DNA of 64,000 nt from positions 10,008,001 through 10,072,000 of the forward strand of contig NC_132820.1 of assembly GCF_048594095.1 (NCBI RefSeq), given 5' to 3'. Both the position numbers and the translations under genes were made by a program. Position 1 is the first letter of the stretch; every line of letters begins with the position of its first letter. Below the pieces are notes generated by a model that did not search any database, was not told where the DNA came from, and saw only the letters and a list, made by a program, of their open reading frames with translations. Origin of the DNA: Paramormyrops kingsleyae (lineage: Eukaryota; Chordata; Actinopteri; Osteoglossiformes; Mormyridae). This document shows positions 12,234-24,175 of this stretch, piece by piece.

Positions 12234-12346
12234 TGTCAGAAGTGGGATTCGAACCCACGCCTCCATTCGGAGACCAGAACACTCGCTTCGCAAGTGAAGG
12301 TGATTATCCTTGAGTCTGGCGCCTTAGACCACTCGGCCATCCTGAC
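12234..12346 (-). tRNA. tRNA-Leu (anticodon CAA) with a 29-nt intron
   Basis: On the minus strand the acceptor arm GTCAGGA pairs with TTCTGAC (one G-U), followed by discriminator A. The A box GGCCGAGTGGTC and B box GGTTCGAATCC are intact. The long variable arm TCTCCGAATGGAGGC marks a class II Leu tRNA. The anticodon loop reads CTCAAG-intron-T, so the anticodon is CAA. The 29-nt intron (GATAATCACC to GAAGCGAGTG) sits after position 37, the canonical place. T-rich pol III terminators follow on the minus strand at about 12214-12228. Vertebrate tRNA-Leu(CAA) genes typically carry such an intron, removed by the TSEN endonuclease. Confidence 0.97.
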
Positions 12347-12719
12347 ACTACGACATTGCCTTTTCTATAATCGATGTTGCTTTCACTCCAAACACAAGGT
12401 CTTTTAAATCTGAGTTTCTTTTTAATTTTTGCATTTCACACATGAATAATGTAATTTATTGACCTCAGTTATAAATCTAGCCGTGATTATTTAGAAGGTC
12501 TTGTATAATTTCTCACAAGCGAAGTAATAAAGAACTCCACTACCCACAAACCAGTTCGTCGGTCACAAATATACAATATATTAGTTAGTTATAAACTTAT
12601 TCTAGAAGTGTTTTTTAAAAAGTGTTTCACAAAATGTACTGTAATAGTACAAAAATAGTACTGTAATAATTTGTGTACGTAAAAGAACTTCATTTTAAAA
12701 TTAAGAAATCATTAGTTTC

Positions 12720-12810
12720 CGGTTTGGCTGCCATTTTGTTTTCCCTTCTTCAAGGGTACTGTCAGCAGTAGAGCGGTTACAGGCATTGGAAGAGGGACGA
12801 AGTGTTAACA
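12720..12810 (+). promoter_or_regulatory. cox7b promoter / 5' UTR with YY1-like GCCATTTTG
   Basis: A GGCTGCCATTTTG motif at about 12726-12738 lies some 75 bp before the cox7b ATG. It matches the YY1 core found at start sites of many nuclear genes for respiratory subunits. Assignment rests on motif and position only. Confidence 0.4.
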
Positions 12811-14518
12811 ATGTTTCGTTTTGCTAAAGCAGCAGCCAGCGTCGCCGGTAAGATTTTAATTAATGTGTCAGAAAGGTTATTATTTTTAGTAATATGTTTA
12901 TTAATGGTTAAGAGCTGATGAGTGTTCCCGTTGTGCTTTGTTCACTAAGGACTTACCTTGAGAGTTCAGGTCGCCTCCTTAGTAGCTAGCCCAACTCGTG
13001 GTATTTATGGACGTTCAGTCGGCTGGTTTATACGGTGGTGGAAATTTCACAGGAAAATATCGTGCATTTTAGCTGTGATAGGGGTTGTATTATTTAACCG
13101 GAATTGAGTAGCGTTGTTTGTGCGTTGGGCGGCTACCGCCCTCTGCCGGTCTGTAGTGTTTGAGAAGCGCGAGGGGCGAAGCGGTGACATTGAGCAGCGT
13201 GGAGTCCGTATGTGATCATGTTCGCCTCTAAGCACCTTTCTCAGATAATATTTCAGTGTTTCATTATTTGCATAATAGCGCATTCTAAATTTTTTGCAGT
13301 GCTGCACACTAAATGTACGCGTTTGCGTCATAGACCTTGTCTAGGCCTTAGTGCAGGCCGTGCCGTATTTATCGAAATAACCAGGAGCGCACTAATATAT
13401 ATTCTTGATGAGTACACGCATAAGGGATCATGATGGTCAGTCTGGAAGAGCAAACCCACAGGGGTTAGGCCAGTCTGTCCTAAAAGAGCCTTCAGATGGG
13501 GCATACAATTCACACATCGCCATTCCACTGTTCTGGTTTTATGGGATAATAATTCTGTGCGTCAACTTATTTAGATAATACCAAACAAACTTTTTTCTGA
13601 ATTAACAATTTTGCCGGATGTCATACTATTTTTCTTTTTTACATTTTTTTTATGACCCTGTTTTTTTTTTTTTAGCTGAATTGGTCCTTCTAATTCTGGC
13701 CTGCTTCAAATGACCTCTGTCCTTCATCTCCTGTAGACCTTAGGGTGGTCTGGGATCGGGATGATGGTAATTGTACAGAGGAGAACAGGCCATAATCTGT
13801 CTTAATTTTTAGTTTGACTGGATTTTCTATTCCTACCTTGCAAGCCCGTGGGACCCACCAGGTCGCAGTGCGACATCAGACCAACGGCCCCAACTTCCAC
13901 AGACAGTATGGCAATGCCCTGCTCATCTCGGGAGCTCTCTTCTGCGCCGGAGTCTGGGGATACGTGAGTGTCTCGTGCCACTTAAATGCCTTCAACACAT
14001 AAGAAGTGTCACTCCAAGTGGTTCTTGTGGAATGAGCTGCTAAACCACATCCGGTCATCAGTCTTCCTCTCCACCTTTGAGAAACGTCTCAAGACCCACC
14101 TGTTCCAGGAATTTCTCTGCTAACCTGATTGTACTTTGAATGCTATTATGTTGCAGTTACTGGCTCAGGCATAGTCTTATTAGGATCTTACTTTAATAGT
14201 TATGTGTACTTGTACTGCTGTTTGTGTAGCTCCTGCTGCAAAACCTGCTTACACTTACACATATGACTCTATGACTGCATCAATTTTTGAAATGTGCTAT
14301 CTGTGTCTCTTGTCACTTTGAACGAAAGCATCTGCTAAATATATAGATGTAAATGTAAAGCCATGACACGGTGTTCCTGCAAATGTCCTTTTTAAGAACA
14401 TGAGAATGTCTGTGGTGACAACATGGTTACGAATGTTTTTCAGGTGTTGACACAAACTGGCATTACCTGGAACCTGTCCCCAATCGGCAAAGTTACCCCC
14501 AAACCGTGGAGGGAGTAA
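12811..14518 (+). CDS. cox7b: Cytochrome c oxidase subunit 7B, mitochondrial, 3 exons
   Basis: Exons 12811-12847, 13845-13963 and 14444-14518 give 76 aa (human 80). The N-terminus MFRFAKAAASVAARG is basic and alanine-rich, as expected of a cleaved mitochondrial presequence. The mature part has the family block NFHRQYGNALLISGALFC, one membrane helix (about residues 35-55), and the signature end TWNLSPIGKVTPKPW. COX7B is a small nuclear-coded subunit of complex IV in the inner membrane and is needed for its assembly. In human it neighbours ATP7A and PGK1 on the X chromosome; here pgk1 is also the next gene. A poly(A) signal AATAAA lies at 14620-14625. Confidence 0.96.
14000..14357 (+). mobile_element. 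3' end of a LINE (L2-like) in cox7b intron 2
   Basis: From 14028 the plus strand encodes WNELLNHIRSS...STFEKRLKTHLFQ, ending in a stop at about 14122. This resembles the C-terminal end of non-LTR reverse-transcriptase ORFs of teleost L2-type elements. The 3' tail GAAAGCATCTGCTAAATATA at 14325 resembles the tail of the SINE family in this window. It is a 5'-truncated copy and not functional. Confidence 0.6.
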
Positions 14519-14625
14519 TGGAGAAGCCGGCTTCAACATCCTGTGGAAAGGAATACAGAACTGTTCTGCTTGAATTTGTTCCTTACCTGGTTTTCTTGTC
14601 ATATTGGCATAACGTGTGTAATAAA

Positions 14626-15840
14626 TGAAATAATCTAGCTTCTGTACTGTCTTGGTATATGTTCACCTCTCCTGGTATTTTTCACCCCATTAAGCATAAC
14701 CATAATCTTAAAACAGATCAGTTGCAATATATGCAGGACAGCTTTGGATTGCGGTCTTTACACAAAGGTAGATGGGTGGGTGGATGAAAGCATTGCATTT
14801 TCCTGTGACGCTCTTGTGAAATTACCATTTCTACAAGTTGTGAAATGCTTTACTTAAGAATATGCCTGTGGTAGTATTAGTTTTACTGTCAATTATTAAA
14901 AGGAACAGGTGCAGTTTGGATGTGTTTAAACCTCATGCAATAGCTGCTGGTCTGAGAAAAAGATAAAATGCGATAGAAATGTTTTGGGTTGCAAGAAAGC
15001 TTGTAATTTTCACACTGAAAGAAGATGTGTTTCTTGCCAAAGCTATGTATCCCCCCACTTATCATTATTGAAATATTTGGCTAACTTGATAGCCATTTAG
15101 TGCCCTGCTTGCTCTGTCTGCTATTACCACGACTATGTAGCTGTTGTTAGCACAGTGAGCCCAACATCCCCTGAAAAAGAAAGAACTGCATAGATGTGCA
15201 GACCTTTTGCCACTTAACGTAGTATTTTTGGCCTAGTTTAGAAAAAAACATTTTAACGTCTTTATGTCCTTCGTAGTTATTTGGGTAGTAAGAGATACTT
15301 TGGAAATGTGAGTGTAGTTTGCTGGCTGTACACAAGATGGCGCTTTTCTCGGTTGCACGTTTCCGTGAGCTCATCTGTCTCACCATGAGGAACGTGCCGA
15401 ATCGTTGCAGCTTGGGCGCTTCTTTTTTTCTGTGTACATGAGATGCTCGTATGCTACAACTCTCACTTTAAAATGAATAACTAAGCAAACAAATGTAACG
15501 GGAATATTCATGCGGATGACACTGGATTACATTATAACATTCCTGCATAACCAACAAGTTACAGCATATTAAAAATTCCACAATATTGCGCGAAAATCTT
15601 ACTCATGCAGAGACGTTTTAAAGTCAATTCTCCGAGTAAATTTACGTTACTGATTATTTGATTGCTGAATATAAACAAAATATAAGCGCTTTAAATAGAC
15701 TATTACAACGTCTGAAATGGTACATTAGTAATATTACACCTGCTGCATTTCCAGAACAAATTAGTGACTAAATTAGAGGGTTTTTTCAATACGGACGGTT
15801 TTTGAACAATACAATGTATAAGATCGATTTAATTTAAAGG
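14626..15840. other. Intergenic, cox7b to pgk1
   Basis: No coding exon, RNA gene or clear repeat is recognised. It is AT-rich sequence between two genes on the same strand, ending in the pgk1 promoter. Confidence 0.4.
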
Positions 15841-16137
15841 ACATGCTGCTGGTACTCGTGTGGAACGTGATTATATATCCGCTAACCTGCGTCACTCAAC
15901 AACGACGCAGCATTACCCCGGCTGCTGTAGATGGGAACGCGAGGCCGCGTTACAGACAGCACCGTGAACCAATGGAAAGGATAGAAAATTGGACCGGCCA
16001 ATGAGCAGCGAGCTGGGCGTGTCCCGATCGGCCCACAAGGTCTGCCTCACAGACGCGTTTAAGGTCACTCTATTCGGGATCGACCCTGCAGCCGAGGTTG
16101 GAGATCAGGACTCAGTGAGAGCAAATCTACTGTCAAA
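15841..16137 (+). promoter_or_regulatory. pgk1 promoter and 5' UTR
   Basis: Two CCAAT boxes (15969-15973 and 15998-16002) and a GC/GCGTG element (GGGCGTGTCCC at about 16015) precede the ATG. An ACGTG hypoxia-response core is at 15865-15869. No good TATA box is seen, as usual for this housekeeping gene. PGK1 is a well known HIF-1 target in mammals; the cores fit that, but such short motifs also occur by chance. Confidence 0.5.
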
Positions 16138-18729
16138 ATGTCTCTGTCAAACAAACTTACACTGGACAAGGTGGACGTGAAGGGGAAGCGTGTCATCATG
16201 CGGTAAAGCGCTTTCCATAATTTTGCACTCCGTCTGAAACGTGACAATTGGAGAGTATCAGTTTGCATCTCGTTTGCCATTCTGAGTTAAATGTGTCACT
16301 TGTTCGGTTAGTTAACTGTGTAGAAACTTCATCAAGCTCCATATCTCTTCATGCAGTTATAATAGATTACCGGTCAATCCATACATGGCATTTTATCAGC
16401 ACATTTTGTAGAATGTATTCATGCTTGTAGACAGGAAGTGAATCATATAGCCAGTTACGGTCTTGCGTAGGTCGGTCCGTTTTTTTTTATTCATCCATTA
16501 TGGCTAAAGATTACGGGACAGGACGGGGCATGGATGCAGCAGTATATACAATTTAATCATGTCCCTGTAAAAAGGAAAAACACCACCAATCATCAGCTAG
16601 CTCTACACAACCTTGTACATAACTAATTCAAGATGCGCATTATGTATTGTATTTGCACTCTGGATAATTGTTTGATTTGCTATTTATAAGTTGCTGTGGA
16701 GGTTTTATTATAAAACAGGTGCTGACACTGTAGTGAGGTGTATGACGGACAGTCGTTTTTCTATATTTATTTCCCCGGCTTGATCTATGAATTTTTGTAC
16801 GCCTGCATTATACGGTCAGTCGATTAAAGTTTCATTCATTTGTCCGCTGATGGGTCTATTTAGATGGATCAGATAGCCCTAAATGTTATAAATGATAAAT
16901 GTTTTACTTTTCATAGGCTCAGTTTCCTCAGTTTTAATGACCCCGACAATAAATCGATAAAAAATATTTTTAGAGTTTGGAAATTCGCATTTTGCATGTT
17001 AAACACACACTTGTCTGCTTAGTTTTTCTCCCAACCAAGGAGAATAGACTGGAATGAAAAGTAGTTGCTAAGGCTGTTTGGTAATGTTTGTAAGAATGTT
17101 TGTTTTTTTTTCTGCCGTGACATGGTGGTAAAATAGGAGGCCTGTGTCCGTCACGAACACCAGAGGTAAAATGGTACCGAGCTGAAATTTCTCGCCTTCA
17201 TTTAATCACTGGGTTGGCTACGTGCGGCAGTAGCTGGATCGCTCCCTATACTCACTATACATGTAGCGGAATGACTTTATGGGGAAACGCATTTTCTGAG
17301 TAAGAGTATCCCGTTTTGGGGTTTCCCTAGCAGAACGTGGCTTGTACTGGAGCACGTCATGTAATCTCCGCTACCCTTACTGACACGGCTTTTTCCCCTC
17401 TTCTCATGTCTACTAAATGCCACTGACTTTGTAACAGCCCTTAGACAAACGCATTTGATAGGCTGTGACAGTGCGTTTACACTGAGTATCAATAGGATAT
17501 GCTCTGATTGTCTCTTGCTAGCAGGCTAGGTCGGTTGGAGGTTGTACATGCCACATTGCACCGATCATTTCTGCCTGTCATGATTATTGGGCATGAATGT
17601 TGTTGACTGCTTTTGATCCATCTTCCAGCCTTTAGGTCATTAATGGGCAACCGGATGAGGGTGGGCGGGGCTTCTAGACATGAAATTCCATTGGCTTTGG
17701 GTAGAGGGACAATGAGCCAATTGTAGGTTTGTTTGAGTCATCATGAGATGGATGGATGAATGGACAACTTAATAAATATTTTTGCCTGGTAATACAGTAT
17801 TTTGCTCATGGTAGGAATTTGCTTTTAAAATACTTGCCAGCCAGAGATTTTTACGCCCACATTATTGAAACCTTGCATGGATTTAACCACGTTGAGCCTT
17901 TTATATCAGCATTGTCATGGCCTGCTGTGAGTTCACCTAATTAACCACTGTCATTTCTTCCAGGGTCGACTTCAACGTGCCCATGAAGGACAAGAAAATC
18001 ACAAACAACCAGAGGTATGACAGCAATGCAGTCAGTATTAAAACAATTCACTTTACGTTGTTTAGAGTCTTATGTACTGGACCTTGTTGGGAATCCTTTT
18101 TCTGAATGACATGCACAGATCTGTGGGGTTCTGATGTCACTTTGTCACATGGCCGAAGCATGATGTCTGTCCCATTTTTATTAATCAGGATCAAGGCTGC
18201 ATTACCCTCCATTCAGTACTGCTTGGATAACGGTGCCAAATCCGTGGTTCTGATGAGCCACCTGGGCCGGCCCGACGGGACACCAATGCCAGGGAAGTAT
18301 TCCTTGGAGGCTGTGGCCATTGAGCTCAAGGCTCTGCTCGGCAGGTTAGTGGACCTCCCTGCTGCAACATGCCCCCTTCTGGATCCGTGATGTATATGCA
18401 TGTTCCATATTCTGGAAATGGTAGCGCTATATACATATAAATATATTTCTTCTCCCTTGTGCTCATTCTAGACAAGCAGTACACTCTCTGGACTTTTATT
18501 TCCAGGGAAATAAAAAATCTAGTTTGCTCTTTATGAAAATATTTAGTCTTATTACTCAAGAATCAGAAGTCTGTTAAATAATGAGTGAATACATCAGTGA
18601 GTTTTAAAACTGAAATGTTTTATTTGCAAAATGAAAGGAGGAGACTTGATGGGGCAGATGTCCCCTGAGCTGGATTGGCCTGGATCCTGGGTGTCTTGTA
18701 GCTTTAATGAATGTATGTATGAAATTAGC

Positions 18730-18766
<37 letters not shown>

Positions 18767-21700
18767 GGACGTCCTGTTCCTGAAGGACTGCGTGGGTGCA
18801 GAGGTGGAGGCCGCCTGCGCCGACCCCGCAGCCGGTTCCGTCATCCTGCTGGAGAACCTGCGCTTCCACGTGGCCGAGGAAGGGAAGGGCAAAGACGCCT
18901 CCGGAAACAAGGTGAGCGCCGCTGAGGGCTATGGGAACGCGGACACCACTGCTCGTTAAGATGAGTTGTGCGGCAGCGGCGTTTTGCAACCCTGTCGACA
19001 GAAGGGTTTTGCAATCAGCCGTCCGGAACATGAAGCTGGATGTAGGTCTGAGGGCCTCGGGCTCTCAGTCTGTAGGACCTAAGGGCAGGCCGGATATTCA
19101 GGCTGCAGAGCCGTGGCCCCCGACCCCTTGACATTTCCATAAAGGTCACTTGGGTGGCCAGTTGTTACTTTTCTTGTCTTCCATGCCCTGGCTGGTATGT
19201 GAGCTGAGAGGGAATATGGCTGCCGTTTGCTAACAGGCCATGGGTACAGCTTTTATAAGGTATACCTTATATACTTTATAAGGTATATAAATGGGTATAC
19301 CTTTGAGTGACTCTTAGGATGCTTTTCCACTGCACCAGGTGCTGTAATTTTGGTACTAAAAACTATGTACTTTTCCCCTGGTTTCCAGTCAGATATCAGT
19401 ACAAAAAGTACCACACCAGCTGGGATACTTTTTCAGTATTTCCATGCTTTGGGACGGTTATGCACTCAATGTTGTTAGTATTAAAATCGCACATTGCCAG
19501 CCCTGTACACTAATACTATAAACATTTGTTGAATTCAGTAGCCTACAAAATACCCTGCCTTGTGTTGTGATGATGTCATTCAGTGCAGGTTTTTACGGCA
19601 GTGGGAAACCAACACTGAATACAGAGTTTTTTTTGAAGTACCAAAGGTATGGTATCTGGTCCAGTGGAAAAACACTCTTAGGTAGTCTGCTTCCAGAGGG
19701 TTAAGCTGACTTGGTATGTGCAATTGTAGTGTCACATGATCTTGACCCAGTAAGATTCTTTCTCTGTAGATCTCAGCTTCTCAGGAGCAGATCAGCTCCT
19801 TCAGAAGCTCCCTGTCCAAGCTGGGTGACATCTACGTCAACGACGCTTTTGGGACCGCCCACAGAGCCCACAGGTGAGCTCGGGGGTGCGGGCACGAGAC
19901 GTCTCCTGGTTCCACATCTCCATTCTGTATGTCCTAGTTAAAGTTCAGCCAACATCTGACCAGTCAGCGTTCTGACCTACACCTGAACGCTTCCTGAGCC
20001 CATGCTACAGTTTAAGGGGCTGTTCCGCTTCTCCGCGCAGCTCCATGGTTGGCGTGGACCTGCCGCAGAAGGCCGCGGGCTTCCTGATGAAGAAGGAGCT
20101 GGATTACTTCGCCATGGCCCTGGAGAACCCCCAGAGACCCTTCCTGGCAATTCTTGGCGGGTGAGAAGAGCTTGCACGGACTGTACCGGTCACGGTCCTG
20201 GATGGTCGGGTTTATATCCTGGTTAAAGCTGTAACTGGTTTAGATTGAGATTGAGCATCATAAGTCAAATTATATATATAAAATTAAAAAAAAATTCCAA
20301 GTTATTAATACGGATGCACTTTGACTTACGATATTTTGATGTAACGGTGGTGCGATAGTGGATCTTATACGGTATTTAATGATGTATTGTAATGTGTGTT
20401 TTTCCCCATTTAACCAAATATTCCCAAGCCAGTCAAGTCGAGTAAATGTCCAAGTGTATCTTACCAAATCAAATTCATACTCAACTTATGATCTTTTCCT
20501 CTTAGAATGGGTTTGTCGGAATATGACCCCCATCATGAACTGAGGAGCACCTGTATTGGACTATGCATCCATTATTCATGAAGAACATATTTCAGTGTAG
20601 GTGGTGGATCTGGAACCTATTACAGCATGGTGCAGGGGACACGGTACAGCCTGAAATAGAAACCCATCCATCACAAAGCGCACAAGGATACTCGCACAAG
20701 AACACGCTCTGGGCTTGTTTTAAAAACATCAATCTTAAACTGCACCTGTTGGACTGTGAGGGGGAAAAAATCTCGGTACCTTAAAGAAATGCGCGAACAT
20801 GGGGAGAACACACGAACACCCTACCCTCTGAGTTATGGTGGGAATCGAACCCACAACCACAGAGGTGTAAATGCTTCTCCGTCAACTGGCACAAATGAGC
20901 GGAAGCGTTGGCTGATTCATAAGGACAGTGACCTACAGAGTCCAAAGGGCACGATGTTGCCTAACTGGCAAGTTTATTTAGTCTCTCCATGTGCGTAAAA
21001 CGTGGTTTGTCATTGATTATTATTATTAATGTGAGACAATGACCCCTCCCAGCCCTCCTGTCTGCATTGTCTGCCGCGTTGGCTCTCTGCCCATAGCAAA
21101 GTCCAGAACGGAAGACCAGCTGGCAACAGAAATACAGGAAGCAGGGTTTAGCTACACGCACGCGCGTGTGTGTTGTGATGAATTTCTGCTAAAACGTAGA
21201 GTTGCCTTCCCAGGGTTAGGGTGATGCTGTGAGGGTCCAATTCAGCATAGCCTGTCTCTCAGATTGGTGACTTTCAAAGCAAATTAGTCTCCATTAATTA
21301 GTCTAGCCAAGACTTGTCTAAAGTGAATTGGACAATTGGGTAATGTATAGGTGAAGTACCTTGATTGAGTTATAGCAGGATTCGTCTTGGGATTGGAACC
21401 ATTGATCTTCCGTTTACAACTCGGTGCCACCAGTGTTTCACAGTCATTCTCCAAATGCAAAGCTACGGAGGTGTGTTGTATTGACATGGGCACTCTGCAC
21501 CTGGCAGGGCTAAGGTCAAAGACAAGATCCAGCTGATCAACAACCTGCTGGACAAGGTGGACGAGATGATCGTTGGAGGGGGCATGGCCTTCACGTTCCT
21601 CAAGGTGCTCAAGAACATGGAGGTGAGGCCGCTTGGCATGAGGCCGGGGATCAGCTGTGCGGTGAATCGAACTCACTGGGTTTTTATAGCTTTTTAGTGT

Positions 21701-23608
21701 AGTTGGAGTCGCGTGTAATTTTTACGGGGAATGCTGAGGGTGTAATTCCACCCCCTAGTGGTCAGATGAAAATGCAATTTGAACATGTTTTGTTCAATGA
21801 GATTATATTGTTATTTTTGAAAATGTGACTTTGCTATTACTAACGTGTAGTTATTTGTTGTAAATGTATTTACTAATTTTTTTTTACAAATTTTAAATGT
21901 GACGCTCAGTAGCCAGTGATGAATTCCTGGTTGGCCGGTCTCACCTTACACTCCGTGGGAGAAAAGCCTGGAATCACGTATAGTTAGAGCATATTAAGTT
22001 ATGGTAACAGTTGGAGTGTAACCTCTGCCTCCCCTTCCCAAATTTCTGAATTGAATGTCTGTTTTGTGACAGATCGGCACCTCCCTTTTCGATGAGGAGG
22101 GATCCAAGATCGTCAACGATCTGATGGCCAAGGCTAAGAAGAATGGCGTGAAGATCGCGCTGCCTGTTGACTTCGTGACCGCCAACGACTTCAAAGAGAA
22201 CGCCACCACTGGAACCGCCACCGTGGAGGATGGGATCCCTGCTGGCTGGATGGTGAGACCTAAGCGGGTGACCCAACGTGTACACTGCTCTGGCATTTCC
22301 TTCCTCTGCACACCAGGGGGCAGCAAAACCCAAGCATGAGATGAGCCACAAGTCACATGGCTTTAAAGCCTTATACGGCTTTGTGAAAATAATTCTCCAT
22401 GAATGGCTTTCCGAACCCATGTTCGTATCGGAGTTTTTGTATCTAAGTGTGTTGCTCTTTCTAATCCTCGAAGATGATAAATTGTTATTGATGACATGGA
22501 CGTTTAATATCTAGTAGGCATGTTCAGTCAGAAACGTCTGAAAAAGTTGTGTTCTTCCTTCGTACTTTGCCACCATTTTCCTCCTTCAGGGCCTGGACTG
22601 TGGACCGGAGAGCTCCAAGCTCTACGCCGAGGCCGTGGGCAGGGCGAAGCAGATCGTGTGGAACGGGCCAGTCGGCGTCTTCGAGTGGGACTTCTCCTCC
22701 CACGGAACCAAGAACCTGATGGACAAGGTGGTGGAGGTGACGAAGAACGGCTGCGTCACCATCATCGGTGAGACTGGCGCTCCGGTCACTCTGGCGTGTC
22801 CGCTTTTTTTCCTGGAAGTTTCAACTAGAGGTGTCACTATTACTGGAGAACCACCACAAAGTTATGCACCTACGTGTGCTGAATTTATTTATTTTTCCCC
22901 TCTGTTTTTTCACATAACGTTTTTGGGGACAGTTATTAAACTGGACATTTTACTTCATTTAGGTTTCATTTAACTAATGTAGGATCACGTTAAGCCTGGA
23001 TGGATGGACAGACAGGTGGGTGGAGGGTTTGTTGGTTTATTCACCTTCTCTTGTGCCCTTCAGGTGGGGGTGACACAGCCACATGCTGCGCCAAGTGGGA
23101 CACGGAAGACAAGGTCAGCCATGTGAGCACGGGAGGCGGAGCTAGCCTGGAGCTGCTGGAAGGTGGGCGGAGCCTCAGCATTACCACCCCAGTGCAAACG
23201 GGATGCTAATGAGTCGGCTGGTTTAGTCTAAAAACGCACCAATTACAGGCCAGCATATAGTGTAGGGGGTAGGAATGTGAGCCAAGGGTGCAACAGGGAC
23301 TGCTGGGATTGGGGCGGGGGGGAGTGCATTGTAAAGGAACTATTAAGTTATACAGGCTGTCTTAGACATGTTTAAGCAGTATATTAAAGGTCTCTTTCAG
23401 TTGTGTACGTTAAAGTAATAAGGTTAGCTTTATTGATCCCAGACGGAAAGCCTTATAAAGACCCTGAAACTTCAATATAGGATGGTGTCCGTCAGTGTGA
23501 AGTGTGATTTGAGAGTTAGGTGCTGCTGTTGACGTTTGTGTGTCTGCGTGTTTCCCGCCTCCCGCAGGGAAAGTCCTGCCCGGTGTAGCCGCCATCAGCA
23601 GCGTGTAA
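16138..23608 (+). CDS. pgk1: Phosphoglycerate kinase 1, 11 exons, complete
   Basis: Exons: 16138-16202, 17964-18014, 18189-18344, 18767-18911, 19770-19873, 20041-20160, 21508-21622, 22073-22252, 22590-22767, 23064-23162 and 23568-23608. They total 417 aa, exactly the PGK1 length. The enzyme transfers phosphate from 1,3-bisphosphoglycerate to ADP, the first ATP-yielding step of glycolysis, in the cytosol. Substrate residues are all present: DFNVP (Asp24, Asn26), Arg39, HLGRP (His63, Arg66), LRF (Arg123) and GTAHRAH (His170, Arg171). Nucleotide-side motifs are AKVKDK (Lys216, Lys220), NGPVGVFEW (Glu344) and GGGDTA (372-377). No frame break is seen. The acceptor of exon 4 is unusual: a (GT)n run replaces the pyrimidine tract. 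The 3' UTR ends near AATAAA 24158-24163. Confidence 0.98.
18731..18763 (+). repeat. (GT)n microsatellite forming the pgk1 exon 4 acceptor tract
   Basis: About 16 GT units run directly into GCAG and then exon 4 (18767). The stretch where a polypyrimidine tract is expected therefore consists of the microsatellite. Confidence 0.95.
19319..19674. mobile_element. MITE with TTTTCCACTGCACCAG ends in pgk1 intron 4
   Basis: The left end ATGCTTTTCCACTGCACCAG is mirrored on the right by CTGGTCCAGTGGAAAAACA. CTCTTAGG is repeated exactly at 19311-19318 and 19675-19682, an 8-bp target duplication. The interior of about 356 bp is non-coding. The 8-bp duplication suggests hAT, but the end sequence is not a textbook one. 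Confidence 0.7.
20570..20880 (-). mobile_element. tRNA-headed SINE fragment, second family, in pgk1 intron 6
   Basis: Read on the minus strand it begins with a B-box-like GGTTGTGGGTTCGATTCCCA, then TTCTCCCCATGTTCGCGC. It ends in the degenerate CAGGCTGTACCGTGTCCCC segment typical of a common fish repeat. A plus-strand relative lies at 44430-44760. Confidence 0.5.
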
Positions 23609-24175
23609 ACAGAGAGGACCGGAGGTGGAGCCTCGGAGCCCACATGTCACCAACTCCACGCAGGCTTGTCACCGTAGTGATGCGAATGATGAATTCCTTG
23701 CACCCCTGTGCACAGACAGCCAAAGACGACCCCCCCCCCCCCCGGTCTTTGTGGATTGGGGGATGGATTATGAGAGCTTCCCACCAACTCTCTTATTGGC
23801 TGTTCTCCACGCTGCTCAGGTCCTACGCCCCGCCCCCACGGTGTTCCATGAACATTCGCCGGCTCATTCTCATCCCCTTCAGGAATTGGTCATTTGGGAT
23901 CACCTCTGCATTAGTGAAAACGTGTGCTTGTGTGTGTGTCTCTGCCCCGCCTCCCGTGTAGTGTGCTGTCATCCTAAACCTGCAGCTTATTGTAACGGTA
24001 GAGTTTATATTTTGTACTTGGTGTTCAGCTCCCACCCAAGTCTTGGACGGTTCCTGTGTTGTCCTGTTCTCTTCCCGAAGCGGCTTCTAGGGTAGGCCCG
24101 AAATGGTTATTAGGGACCAGCTCAGGCTGGTCGCGTGTCTGAAACTGCCTTTCAAGGAATAAAACTCTTTTTAAA
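23609..24175 (+). other. pgk1 3' UTR with poly(A) signal
   Basis: Non-coding sequence after the pgk1 TAA, including a C13 run near 23731. AATAAA is at 24158-24163 (GGAATAAAACTC). Open frames here are chance frames. Confidence 0.65.

Noticed and set aside
23536..24095. 141- and 156-codon frames after pgk1
   Set aside because: They overlap the last pgk1 exon in other frames and the 3' UTR, with no domain.
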